DNA from: Apostichopus japonicus
Lineage: Eukaryota > Echinodermata > Holothuroidea > Aspidochirotida > Stichopodidae
Assembly (NCBI RefSeq): GCF_037975245.1
Contig: NC_092574.1
Span: forward strand, 4,063,001 to 4,127,000
Direction: 5' to 3'
DNA: 64,000 nucleotides
Under the pieces are notes generated by a model, which searched no databases, was not told the DNA's origin, and saw only the letters and a list, made by a program, of their open reading frames with translations. Of this stretch, positions 38,801-53,400 are shown in pieces; the stretch's first letter is position 1; the number at the start of each line of letters is the position of its first letter. A program made the translations under genes and the position numbers.

Positions 38801-41800
38801 GGGAAAGGGAAAGATTTCTATCCTGGTCATTTGGAGATGATACTGAAGGTGGGTTTTAGGTGTTAGTATCAACGCATGCCAAAATGATTGCTTAATCCCA
38901 TTAGCTGCACAATATATTAAAGCTGTCTACCTGGTCCAGACTATGAGGCATACATGGCTGTTGGAAGTTTGATTTCTCACCAGCAGCTCCTATACAGGCT
39001 TGTATTTAATATTACAGACAGTCAATTTAAAGTTTGATTTCTCACCAGCAGCTCCTATACAGGCTTGTAGTTAATATTACAGAGAGTCAATTTAAAGTTT
39101 GATTTCTCACCAGCAGCTCCTATCCAGGCTTGTAGTTAATATTACAGACAGTCAATTTAAAGTTTGATTTCTCACCAGCAGCCTATACAGGCTTGTAGAT
39201 AATATTACAGACAGTCAATTTAAAGTTTGATTTCTCACCAGCAGCTCCTATCCAGGCTTGTAGTTAATATTACAGACAGTCATTTTAAAGTTTGATTTCT
39301 CACCAGCAGCTCCTATCCAGGCTTGTAGTTAATATTACAGACAGTCAATTTAAAGTTTGATTTCTCACCAGCAGCTCCTATCCAGGCTTGTAGTTAATAT
39401 TACAGACAGTCAATTTAAAGTTTGATTTCTCACCAGCAGCCTATACAGGCTTGTAGATAATATTACAGACAGTCAATTTAAAGTTTATTTCTCACCAGCA
39501 GTTCCTATACAGGCTTGTAGTTAATATTACAGACAGTCAATTTAAAGTTTGATTGCTCACCAGCAGCTGCTATCCAGGCTTGTAGTTAATATTACAGACA
39601 GTCAATTTAAAGTTTGATTTCTCACCAGCAGCCTATACAGGCTTGTAGATAATATTACAGACAGTCAATTTAAAGTTTGATTTCTCACCAGCAGCCTATA
39701 CAGGCTTGTAGATAATATTACAGACAGTCAATTTAAAGTTTGATTTCTCACCAGCAGCTCCTATCCAGGCTTGTAGTTAATATTAAAGACAGTCAATTTA
39801 AAGTTTGAATTCTCACCAGCAGCCTATACAGGCTTGTAGATAATATTACAGACAGTCAATTTAAAGTTTGATTTCTCACCAGCAGCTCCTATCCAGGCTT
39901 GATATAAGTCTTTGGTAAGCAGAGGCTCTGGCAACTCCCTGAAGTACTTTTTCATGGAGCTTGTTACATCATGCACATCATACTCTCCTTCCTTCAAGGC
40001 CAGTGGAACACTCCTAGGGTCTTCCAAAAACAGTGAGGTAATCTTCTTGATTGCTGTTGATGATCCACTCTTTCTGTAAATTCCCTCCGTTTCCAGACCT
40101 TAATAAATAGTATGCAGAACCAGCACGAAATCAGTGACATAGTACAGCAACATAGGGCCTGGTGTAGATCTAATCCTGTCTGAGCAATTCACAATTCCCG
40201 CAACTAAAGACCTGTATTAAATACTGACCTGTATTAAAAACTGACCTGTATTAAATACTGATGTACAACCCTGTCTTCTTTCAACAAGTGCCCTGAAACA
40301 TCTACCAAGCGTAGTCTATTTATTAATACTTATAATTCTGCATTTATTTTTCCCACTTCCAGGGGATCAAATACTTTCAGCTTTCTTTTGATACTACCAG
40401 CACATATTTCGATCAGTATCCTCCATAATCTTCTTCAGCCAATTCATGCATACCACTTTCTTTCCTTTGATTGTATTTTTCCTACATCTCCTGGTTTTTT
40501 TGTATTATGTTTTAGAGAAGCATGATCAGAAGAGATGCAAGAATTTATTCCAAGTTGAGCTGCAGTAAACTATTCGTTTCAAAAAGTGATGGGATCTGGT
40601 TAGATAAAATATTTGGATTTTGCTCATTTACTTATCATTTACTAAATAACACCAAAACTACCAAACTTTGGACTAGTAGCTGGTTAATCCGCTTGAATAG
40701 AGACTGAGTGTATTGTGCCCAATGGATAGATTGCTTGAAAATTTTATTATGACACTATCATTAAAACAAGACTGGCACTTCTTACATATGTAACCATACA
40801 ATAATATATATATATATCATTCAATCAATCATTTCCCATGTGTCCTCCATTCAAACCAATTTACTTGACTACGTTTTGTCAACTTAGAATAAGACAATAA
40901 AGTGGAAGGCAATACTACAGTGGCAACATGGGATAATCTGTGGGAAGGGATCCAATAGCTACTACACTGCATGCAGAGATGAAGATGCCTGTTAATAAGT
41001 AATGAACGACTTTCTGTTATTTGGTCCACTTAATATCATACTAATATCTCATAGTTTCATTCTATGGTTAGTTCATACACTTATCAAAAGAAAGTTAGTT
41101 TGGTGGATAACACAAGTATTATTTGTTCAATAAGTAGGTGGATAACAGGTAGTGTTTGTTCATATGAAATGATGCATGCTTGGATACTAGAGTGCCCTAC
41201 TTTGCTCAGTACCTTCATTATCTTCAACGAAGTTGATGCAGGCAGTGATGATTAGTGGCACATCATCGTCTGAGAGAGGTTGGTCATCAAGGTTTGGCCC
41301 AGCAGACTGTCAGAAAACAAACCAACTTCATTTTATAAAATCTCTCAGAAACCCACCAGGAAATCGAATACAATTACTTACTTACGATAAAGGAAAAAAA
41401 GAAAAGAAATTACAAACAAAAGTGCAGCATCAATTGCACACTGACTGTCAATAATGTAATTGTAACTGATAAAATAGTTGATTAACACCATTACATTAGT
41501 GATCAATATCAACACTAATTACAAACATAGTCCTCAATTATATAAAGTAGACAAATTTGTAGATTAACATCAGATGGGAACCAAGCATACCAAACTTTAT
41601 GGACAGTAGTGAAAACTTCTAATGATGTAAAGTTTGCAGTCATTATCATGTATAGAAGCTAAACACAAAGAATTCAATCAATAAACTATTATTCATAGGT
41701 ACTGTTACCATGGCAGCGGTGAGTAACTGCAAAGTTCCAATGCCAAATTATATAGGCTCTCCTCTATTCTTTTCCTTTATTCATCACAGGCTTGCCAAAC

Positions 41801-44365
41801 TGCAACATTATTTTAGCAATAAAAGATGAAATTTGATACAATTACATTAAACACAACATTGCTAGCTGGGATCTGTGAGACTAACCTGATAAGTTGTGAC
41901 TATTTGTTGATACCATAAATCTCTCGCTTGGTCAGTTTCTGCTGTAAGATAAAGGTTCCTGAAAGGGAAAAAAAGGTTAAAAAAATTATTGCACTTTGAA
42001 ATTCTTTCATGAGGGAAATTAATTCCATAAATATGACAAATCTGAAGGTTTCTTTAGTGCACTGGAGAAAATGAATAAATTAGGGCCACTCCATGATCAA
42101 GTATCCATAAAACTGCAAATGGGTATAACAAAATTATTAATAAATTTCTAGTGATAGTCAATTTGAAATACGCAATTCAGGGCACTGCAAAATAGAATAA
42201 TGCTTCTGTTTAGTGAACAATGACTATCCCGATGAAAATCTTGCCTGATGTCTCTCAACTTATGATACAAACCTATACAATGGCAGTGCTAAAGTTGTGC
42301 CGTTCTGGCAAAGGTGTATTTGTCAAATAATATGTAGCAATAGAATTTTGATAGGAGCAAACATCAATCTTGGACTTTACTCATATCTTAGCTCAAATCG
42401 ATTCAGTGTCTTCATTAATGAAGCTACATTGCTTCATGTTAACGTAAAGTTGCTATGAACATCCTACTGTAAGTAAACAGGCCCCAGACTTTGCTACTCA
42501 GAAGATGATACTGCTCAACTGAAGTCGTCCAGTATGTTGCTACTAGTCTTTTGATTTGATACTGCTCAACTGAAGTCGTCCAGTATGTTGCTACTAGTCC
42601 TTTGATTTGATACTGCTCAACTGAAGTCGTCCAGTATGTTGCTACTAGTCTTTTGATTTGATACTGCTCAACTGAAGTCGTCCAGTATGTTGCTACTAGT
42701 CTTTTGATTTGATACTGCTCAACTGAAGTCGTCCAGTATGTTGCTACTAGTCTTTTGATTTGATACTGCTCAACTGAAGTCGTCCAGTATGTTGCTACTA
42801 GTCTTTTGATTTGATACTGCTCAACTGAAGTCGTCCAGTATGTTGCTACTAGTCCTTTAATTTGATACTGCTCAACTGAAGTCGTCCAGTATGTTGCTAC
42901 TAGTCTTTTGATTTGATACTGCTCAACTGAAGTCGTCCAGTATGTTGCTACTAGTCTTTTGATTTGATACTGCTCAACTAAAGTCGTCCAGTATGTTGCT
43001 ACTAGTCTTTTGATTTGATACTGCTCAACTGAAGTCGTCCAGTATGTTGCTACTAGTCTTTTGATTTGATACTGCTCAACTGAAGTCGTCCAGTATGTTG
43101 CTACTAGTCTTTTGATTTGATACTGCTCAACTGAAGTCGTCCAGTATGTTGCTACTAGTCTTTTGATTTGATACTGCTCAACTGAAGTCGTCCAGTATGT
43201 TGCTACTAGTCTTTTGATTTGATACTGCTCAACTGAAGTCGTCCAGTATGTTGCTACTAGTCTTTTGATTTGATACTGCTCAACTGAAGTCGTCCAGTAT
43301 GTTGCTACTAGTCTTTTGATTTGATACTGCTCAACTGAAGTCGTCCAGTATGTTGCTACTAGTCTTTTGATTTGATACTGCTCAACTGAAGTCGTCCAGT
43401 ATGTTGCTACTAGTCCTTTAATTTGATACTGCTCAACTGAAGTCGTCCAGTATGTTGCTACTAGTCTTTTGATTTGATACTGCTCAACTGAAGTCGTCCA
43501 GTATGTTGCTACTAGTCTTTTGATTTGATACTGCTCAACTGAAGTCGTCCAGTATGTTGCTACTAGTCTTTTGATTTGATACTGCTCAACTGAAGTCGTC
43601 CAGTATGTTGCTACTAGTCTTTTGATTTGATACTGCTCAACTGAAGTCGTCCAGTATGTTGCTACTAGTCTTTTGATTTGATACTGCTCAACTGAAGTCG
43701 TCCAGTATGTTGCTACTAGTCCTTTGATTTGATACTGCTCAACTGAAGTCGTCCAGTATGTTGCTACTAGTCTTTTGATTTGATACTGCTCAACTGAAGT
43801 CGTCCAGTATGTTGCTACTAGTCTTTTGATTTGATACTGCTCAACTGAAGTCGTCCAGTATGTTGCTACTAGTCTTTTGATTTGATACTGCTCAACTGAA
43901 GTCGTCCAGTATGTTGCTACTAGTCTTTTGATTTGATACTGCTCAACTGAAGTCGTCCAGTATGTTGCTACTAGTCTTTTGATTTGATACTGCTCAACTG
44001 AAGTCGTCCAGTATGTTGCTACTAGTCTTTTGATTTGATACTGCTCAACTGAAGTCGTCCAGTATGTTGCTACTAGTCCTTTGATTTGATTCTGCTCAAC
44101 TGAAGTCGTCCAGTATGTTGCTACTAGTCTTTTGATTTGGTTTGTAGCAAATAGAGTCACAACAATACATTCTTAACAAGAGGTGGGCCTAAGTGGTAAA
44201 TTGATTCTTATACTACAAGCTTAGGAAACTAGATGATTAAAACTGTTGAATGTTTTAAGTTTAAATTATATATATTCAGGATTTGGTAATTCCTTTGTTG
44301 GAGAAACTGTTTTATATGTATATATATATCTATATATATCTATATATATCTATATATATATATAA

Positions 44366-44429
<64 letters not shown>

Positions 44430-47400
44430 TCCTCCTGCAGGAACTTGCGAAGAAGCCTCATTGGCTTATCAAAGCCGCAAGCTGACCGAAGTCAGTCTCT
44501 TACATTCATATTTAACGTCCATGATTATGAATTGTTAATTGTCAACAACTCTATAACTGGACGACATACATTTATCTGGGAGTGAATCGAACCTGGGACC
44601 TTATGATTGAAAGGCACCGGCGTTAACCACTGAGCTAACACTCCACAAGTTTTGCTGTGAGTTATTTTTTTTTAAATTTATAAACATAAGGTATTAATCA
44701 AATAAGACTCAAGGTAATACATAGGCATACATACTATAATGTGTGACAAACTGCTAATTTTCTTTGCCTTTAATACCTTGCTTGTTTACCAGGATTACTT
44801 TGAATAATATATTCATCAAGCATACATGATCTCATAGGTAATCTATTCTTGTTTGAAGGACAGTGTATTTATTACTTACATCTTTGGCATTACAAATGAT
44901 ATTTTCTTCTGCTCCTCACTGTCAGATTCGTCAACACCTTAAAATATGGAAAAGCAAGAAAGGTATTAATATGTACCCTCTTATGATTCTCTTCCACATC
45001 CTTACAATTCTTTATCCCCTTATTGCTCCTCTCTGAATATTCCCTAGCCTTCCCATTATTTCCTAACCCTCTTCTTCCCCCATAACCCTCCTTTCTTCTT
45101 GAGCCCTCCAGCCCCTTCTTTGTCCCTTTCCCTAATTCTCTGGCCATCTGCCCATTACTAGATAATGGCATTGAAATTAGATGCACTTCTCATCTACTCT
45201 ACTGGAGACATACCTTTAATATAAAGGGTTTTCAATTTGATTTGATTTAATTTCTTTTTATACATGCTGCGCAGACACTATTTAGGATAATATCAAAGCA
45301 ATTTTACTTACTGACTGATTTCAGCTTTCTTAGGTCGATATAATCTTCAGAGTTCTTTACTGCTGAGAAGAAGTACATGAACTTTCCATGAAGTATAAAC
45401 CACAGTCTCTGCCACTGGGTCTGGAAAAAATAATTTAAAAATAGAGCTATAATCTATAACCTTGCAATGGAAACAATGTCACAGTAAGAATGGAAGAAAC
45501 ATCTAACAAAGGTAACATCACTTTAACTTCATCCCACACTGAGGGAAGCCTGGCAAATCTAACCATCTCCATGCCGGCAGAAATCTTGCACCACTTGCTG
45601 ATTATGATGTACATATTGGTTACATGGCTGAATGCACCAGCTGATAGCCAGCTTGAGTAATGAGCACAGCGTCATGACAACACAAAGCTGCTTATTGTTC
45701 ACAAACAATGAACAAACTTGGCCAAGTAAGCGGATAAATTTTGGCGGTTTTGACAGTCAGTAGAGCTGTAGTTTATGTCGCAAATATATACACAAAAATC
45801 CACCCCTAACAAATGTTCCAGATTCAATACTCTATATAATTCTTGCAAATCTTCCACATAATCAAACCTTGCAAATAATTTTTTTTTTCTCATATCAACA
45901 ATCGTGACAATCGACTACTCAAAACAGCAGATAAATATAGCTTTTTACCTGGACCAGTACATTATTAGCCTTGATCAACGAGTAGAATGTAACTATGATT
46001 AATAAAGTGAATCAGTCATTGCATTAAAAAATATGTGCCCCAAGAACTTCGGAAAACCCATATTGACATACCAAAAGTTAAGCAAAACAATAATTAAGCT
46101 ACGCCACACATGTATGCTAACTACAAAGACCATAGACTGTATCGTCGATCATTGCATACCAGCAGTACATCCCTCTAAACCGTGGATAATTTTAGTGCAA
46201 GCTAATTGCGACACAATTTAAACAAATAAACAAATGGTTAGGCTTGATTTTCCCATTGACTTAGTGTGTTGTTAGGCTGCCACATGGTGAGAGATATAAG
46301 TGACAGTATTCAGAGAGAATTTTAGTGCAAGCTTATTTGGGATGCAAGTTGAGCGAACAAACACGGGTTAGACTAGACTGCTCTCATTATATGTTTGTGT
46401 TGTTGCATTTTGCCGCATTTTTCAGCGAGCACAGCGTAGGCCTATATGTAATTTTTTCTTGCCTGTGAAGGTTACTAGCTGGCTAACAAAAAATACAGAT
46501 CTGCCTGAGTGCAAAAATGCTCTACAGTCAACCAAATTTATTCACCTGCTAGGGAGTTCAGGTCTTGTTCTTCACATGTAGGATTATGCTAGAGCCTTAA
46601 GTATCTTAGACTCTGGTTCACGCTGGTGCACGTGTACAAGAAGTTAGATCGTGATTTGGTTTCACTGTTTTTAGACTTTTAATCTTAAAAATTCAGGAAA
46701 CCTGTACTTGCAAAAAGGCAACAAAAGTTATTGTACCAACTTGGCCAACTGGGCAAACAAGAAAATTAGCTTTTTAGATTCCTGCAGTAATAATTCACAT
46801 TTCTTTAATTGTTTTCACAAACGTTTTGCCTTTTCAGAAGGATAAAATACAGTGTATAAACAAACTCTCTTTGTAGAACGTTTGGACACCTTTTGACTCT
46901 TTTAAGAGTGTTCATTTATTCAAATCGCTATTTTGCTCAAATGGCTAGTATAAAGCTTGACCGTGGCGGTGAATATAACTGTATAGCATGGATAAATCCA
47001 CCGGTCCGGACTCGGCGGTTAGATTTGCGAGGCTTCGCTTAGTTTTCCATCTTGGTTGTGTAAGACTTGAAGTGTTTTGCCTTTCATGGAAATTTGGGTT
47101 GAACAATAGAAGGGTGAGCTGACAAAGTGGTGACAATGGAGGATTTGTCTGAGAGTAATACTTCCATTATATTGGCCTGGAATTTCAGCTTTACTTTCAA
47201 TCCTCCCAAAACCAATATTCAATATTTGTCATCTTGATTTAGTAACATTATTTACCAAAGATGGAGAGATACCAAGGATGACTCAAATGAAGATAACTTA
47301 CAGATGCAGCACCCTCTTTCTTTTTCAGAAAACCAGCAAATTGATACCCCTGTTGAAGAATTAATTGAGAAATTTGAGTAGACAAAGCTTGGATAAATAT

Positions 47401-50400
47401 TAACAAGGCAGCAGAAAAACCTCAAACTGTATGTGCAACATTAAAAAGCAGCAATAAAGTTGAAAAGCTTACTGATTCCTCGCCACATATTTGATGCATA
47501 ATATAATATATATATCTATATATCTAAGCATATATCATAGTATAAGTTCATGCAAGCTTTACTTTTGCAGCTATTAAATTGGTTTACAAACTGCCATCAG
47601 ACCTGCCATCAAAGAAAAGATTCCTTGTACTCATGCAGGTGGATCTACATACAAAATATTATTTCATTCAAGGTATAACTTATCAATTTTACAAGTTGAA
47701 TTTTCACCCCAAATATGACTTTCAAACCAGATGCACTTCTTGAGATCTTGTGCTTAAAAGAGGTGTCACATACACAGGCACACTTACACAACACCATGAC
47801 TGGATAAAATTCTTGGAGGCATCAGCACAGAATTAAAACTGATGGTTATTTCAATCTTGAGTTCATGACTCACCTGTAGTTTACTCCACATACAGTCCAA
47901 GGTTTGACACTGCAAATAAACATGAAAGCATAATAGCAAATTGCTGCTGCCATGATTGAACCAGAATGCAAAGATGCATTGTGGTTTCAATGATGTAACA
48001 AGAGAAGTTTTCTTCATGAATCTGACGTATAGTGAGGGTGTACAACATACTTGATCTTAGTAATACAGTGAAAAGCAGTGTTATGTGACAAACAATAAAT
48101 TCAACATGACACAGGCTGTCTTGAAATGACCATTGACCTCAACAACAGGCTTGGTGTACTAAATGTGATAGATACATCAACATACTAAAAATGACATCTG
48201 TCCTTATTGAAATATTGTGTAAAGCATAGTTTTCACAATTTGACCCCTGGTGAACTCAAACGACCAATGATTTCCGCCCACATTAGGCTTCTTCTACTCC
48301 ATGTGGTACAATTACATATCAAATATGCAATCTGTGCAGGCTTCCATGCGAAATTATGTTTAGGAAGGTATGTAAGTGTAGAGAGACAGTTAAGAGGGGA
48401 GGGAAGTAAATGAGATCTGCCCAATTTTACCTTCTTGAGATATCATGTTTACAAGGTTTCACGATTTGAGCCCTGGTGACCCCAAATGACATTTAATAAT
48501 AATAATAATAGTAATCAGCATATATATTTACGACACTTAAGCGACCACAAATGTGGGAGAAACCCGCAAGGGCTTATGGATTACAATTTACACGTCGGTT
48601 GGCTTCCAATTCAACATTAAAAATCAAATTTGGAATCTTTTCAATTTAGAAAGTCATTTCAGATGGGAAAACCGTAGATTGCTCTTGGATGCACATCCCA
48701 CCTTACTATGACCTGGCCGGGTATCAAATCCGGAACCTCCTAATCGCTCAGCCTCATTGCTTCAAATGCCACCGCCTTGATCCACCGAGCCACAGCTCTA
48801 GTACCTTTGACCTCCCCAAGAAACAATATGCTTCTTGTATAAATCAATGTGGTACTTCTACACACCAAATATGAATTGGTCTGACATTTCCATCTTCAGA
48901 TATCATGTTGAAAACTTGGGCGTCACAAACGCACACCTACACAAACGGACACACGCACACACATACATACATGCATATGCCATATTGAATGCAAATGTTA
49001 CGATTATCTTTGAAACCAAACATACATGTGACAAAACAAACATTCTATTAAATGAATTAAAAATTCTTTTTAAAAAACTCTTCTTGCTCATTTTACAAAC
49101 TCCTTATAATTTGTCTGTCAGTTTTCCTTTGTAAATTTGGTTAAGTCTATACAAATGTAAAAGGCAGAACTTCCCATTAAAAAAACCTCACCTGTCAGAT
49201 AACATTTAAGGACATTTAAGGAAAACTTTGGTCATCTGAAAAAAAACCTAAAATAATGGTGATGATGGAACAACTGTTCAAAGTGAAGACTTACTTTAGC
49301 TAAAGCAACCATCCATTTTGCTCTTTCTTCTGCTGAATCCGCAGCAAATAAATAAGCTCTCCCAGTGCTTGCACAGAGTTCAAAACAAAACTGGTGACTA
49401 ATGAAATATATACAAGATATGGAAGCTACATGAAGTTTAAGATAAAGCTATGAAACATATAAACAAACCAATCAAAGCAATTATGTTCACATTTAGATAT
49501 TTGTGTTTTCAATGGATGATAAACAGCAGTTTAATGTAAAATACTGTCTACTGCTAACCTTATGAAAAGTCTGAATTGCATATAAGGATATACGGAAAAC
49601 AATTATGTTCACAGTTATTTGGCCTTTTTGTCCATGAATTATTAACAACAGTAAAACTCTGGCTTTGTCTACTCTTTGATTATTTGCTTGTTGTATTATA
49701 ACAAATTCACATGCAGACACACTGATATGTTATCAAGTCATCACAATACCTTGGAGATGTGTTGCTTATCAACAATGGCATTCTCCTAGTTGCATGTCTG
49801 AAGCTAGGTGCTTTGAGTCAGTTCTCTAATGTTGATAGTAAGGTGAAGTACATAACATTTCCTTCATCCTCACTTCAGCAATTCTCTAAAACTGACCTAA
49901 GATACTCTGCATTAACCATGCAATGAGAGGGTATTAGACATATGCATGTAATGTTAATAGGGAAATGAATGGGCATATGACTTGTAGATGCATGTAATGT
50001 ACATAACACAATGTGAGAAGTCATTACAGAATTCTAAAGAGACATCAGGTGTCCCTAAGACTTTGGTCACAAAATAAAAATATACTTCTGCTCATTATTA
50101 TCTGCTCATTATGATTTTCAAATTTGAAAAAGCTTACAATGCAGGTAGCTTACACCACAAAAAGTTGACAGTTGGCAGTTAAAAAGCAAATCAAGAAATG
50201 TCTAAAGAATGGTTTCACTTATTGAAGTTTGTCATCTTCAATGCTATAGGGTGCTTACTTTGACCTTGGTAGAGCTACAGCTATTAAGATCATCTCTGAT
50301 CCCTCAATCTGGTTCTTGGGTATCTGGGCCTGCAATAAATCAGAAAAGTCTTCAATCCTTACCTGGCTAAACAAATGGATTTCAGTATCAACAAACTGTG

Positions 50401-53400
50401 CCTTGTAAAGCAAAACTTATATAGCTAAATTTAACAATTTTCAGCTCTTGTTTACCCAAACAATAAGTACTATGTCACAATTTGATCTGTCATTACTACA
50501 GTTGAATTGAAAGAAAAAACATACCTTTGTGCCATTAAAACTTGTATGCACCAACCAGAATATTACTTCAACTTTCATTTTTGGACAAGAAGTTCAATCA
50601 AATTCAAAAGGAACCAGAATTAACAAATGCTTTTAACCTGCATTTAGTTGTAGTTCTTATATACATACCAATGCATTTAGTTGTAGTTCTTACATACATA
50701 CCAATGCATTTAGTTGTAGTTCTTACATACATACCAATGCATTTAGTTGTAGTTCTTACATACAGACCAATACATTTTGTTGTAGCTTTTACATACATAC
50801 CAATGCATTTTGTTGTAGTTCTTACAAACATTTTTCATATATGGGACATCCAATGTCCACTCAATGATCAATATGAACTTTATATGAACTTTCAAGTTCA
50901 ACCACACCCAACATTTAATATGGGGCTATCACTTTAGAAAGTAAAAATCTGTTAATGCTGTCATTTTGTAGTCATGCCTTTTATAACTAGGTTGTTATGA
51001 ACGCATCACTTTACCCACAAGTACCCTCGCATGCATGCACCCAGCAACACACTAAAACTCCCAAGAACTGTACCATCTTTGGTTTTCTAAACTCTTATTC
51101 TCTTTCACTTACACTGACACTGAACTTTGACAGCATCACTCACTCAGACTTTTAGCAACACAAAAAACGGAATCCTATTTGCAAAAGCTGTAAAACAAAG
51201 GGGACTTACTTTTTCATCTGCATAGTACTTAAAGACACCATGTTCCAGGACACAGAAACGTTTTTGAAAATCTAAAATGGAGCAAGCAAAAGCAGATAAC
51301 CTTGTTGTACAAAAAAAAAAATCACTTTGTGGTTTCTATCCAATGAAACTTAATGTGATCCTCAGTGATAACATCCTGATTGATATGCAACTCTAGCAAT
51401 GGATGATATGAAATGGATTAAATTACAGAACCTGCCTAATTACTTGATAGCCATTAATTAATTCATCTTTCTGAACAATGAATAACACATTCATAACAAA
51501 ATATGGACAGCTATTACCTCTTCTATTGCTTCCGGTTTTATAAAGGTATCCACTAAGCTTGATGGATTCCTGACTGGTTTCTTTGGGGGGAGGTATTGGT
51601 ATTTCCAGCTTGGATGTCTTAGATGTAGGCTGCATATGGTCCAATATATCACAGTTTTGTTTCAACAGCTCCTATGATGGTCAAGACAATTATACTTTAA
51701 AATAAGGAAACTAATGTAGCAGAAACAATGTGCCCAACATATTATAAATTATATTAGGTCATAATAACAAGAAAATATTGCTAGTGAGACTAAGATATGA
51801 TTGATATTGTCCGCTCTCTTCCTGAACTCTGATATAAATACCATGTTAGTAATTTATGCTGCATTGTGAATTGAATTTGCCAGTCTGGTGTTAGCATATT
51901 AGACCAAAGTCATGATGAAAATAAGTATGATGTTCAAAGGTTTGCAGATAAAATATGATAAATGTGAATACATCTGAGGGACACACAATTTCCTTCTTTG
52001 TCAATATCTAGTGAGATTCAATCAAACAGTACCATACAAATCTCTTAGTTACGTTGATCTGTATCCAACTACATGTGAAGTATAATTTTGTGTTTAGAAC
52101 ATTGAAAATTGATTACAACACAAGACAAAAGACAAATTTGAACCCAATTCAAAAATTCTGAGATTTAATCTAAATCAGAGACCATGGTTGAAGGGGGAGA
52201 TCTGACTCAGATTTTAAACACTCTCCGCATCAAAGGTCATCCTGATAACAGGGTAACATTGGATGTTGTAGCAAGGCTTTTAAAAACACTATCTATTCAA
52301 TGCAAAAGTACACAGTGTATGAACTTTAACCAATACTTACATGTATTTGTCGTAAATGTTTATCCTGCGCTATATCCAGAGCTGGAAAAATAATGAGACA
52401 AATTTCTGAGTTAACCTACATTCTTGAAGTAGATTGCATATTTGCACATTTCTATGATATACTTAGAATATTGTCTATGAATTAGTTTACTTAAGAGCTA
52501 ATGCTCATCAGTGCTATAACTGAGATATTAGCAGCAGGAAAGATTTGCTATAAAACATTCCTTTATGGTGTGTTTGACAGTAAGTTTTAAGTGGACTGCT
52601 TGTTGCAGATTTCAACCTTCAAAGCAGCTTCAAAGCTGTAAATTATGATACATGTTTATTTTTAACACAATTATTTCAGAGAATTTATCTTCCTTCAGTA
52701 TGCAAAATAGAAAAGGAAAAAACATTATGCAATGAAACACACCTGGATTTATGGAAAGTGATTACAAACATAAATGTGTTAAGGTTCATGAATTAAAGTA
52801 GCACATTACACATTTGATTTATTTATCCTGTAATATGAAGTAAGTGCTGTCAGCATTTTATTGTGTGAGATACAGGCCATGCCAAAGTAAATAAAACATG
52901 CACATAAAGAAAACACTATACTTTATGTTTGATAAGGGCTGTAGTTTTGACTAAGTAATGATAAAGTAATCGATGAACAAACTTGAGAATTACCTGACCT
53001 CCCTGATTCATTCTTGAATTGAGGCTAAAAAAAAATAATCATAATAAGATTTTGTACTGTTGTGAAGCAAATGAAATGGAACAAAAATTGGTTTCAGAGA
53101 ACCCAAATGAGAGGTACTTCCACAATATGATATGGTTATTGAAACAATATTAAAGAACTTATAGATGGTCCAAGCACTGGCTATTCTTTTATGTCAAAGT
53201 TTGAAGTTATGGTTGTAGGTTCTTAATACAGTTCCACGTATTTGCAGTGAGCAGGATAGTATGTTTAAGTTGGAACTGAGCCAAGTTACCAAACAGTTGT
53301 AATGTCATTACGGCATGAGGAAAACTGCAGGAGTTGTGATTATAACTACTTCCTCGCATCCAACAGGATGCAATGGATGTAGCTAACCATTCACTGAGAT

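Noticed and set aside
44578-44644. A functional tRNA gene
   Set aside because: Clear A and B boxes, but the fold is about five bases too short, the T arm overlaps the acceptor stem and a SINE body follows.
52184-52393. Plus-strand 69-codon frame with protein-like composition
   Set aside because: It overlaps an ARAP exon (52341-52381) on the other strand and intron sequence; no start context or domain.
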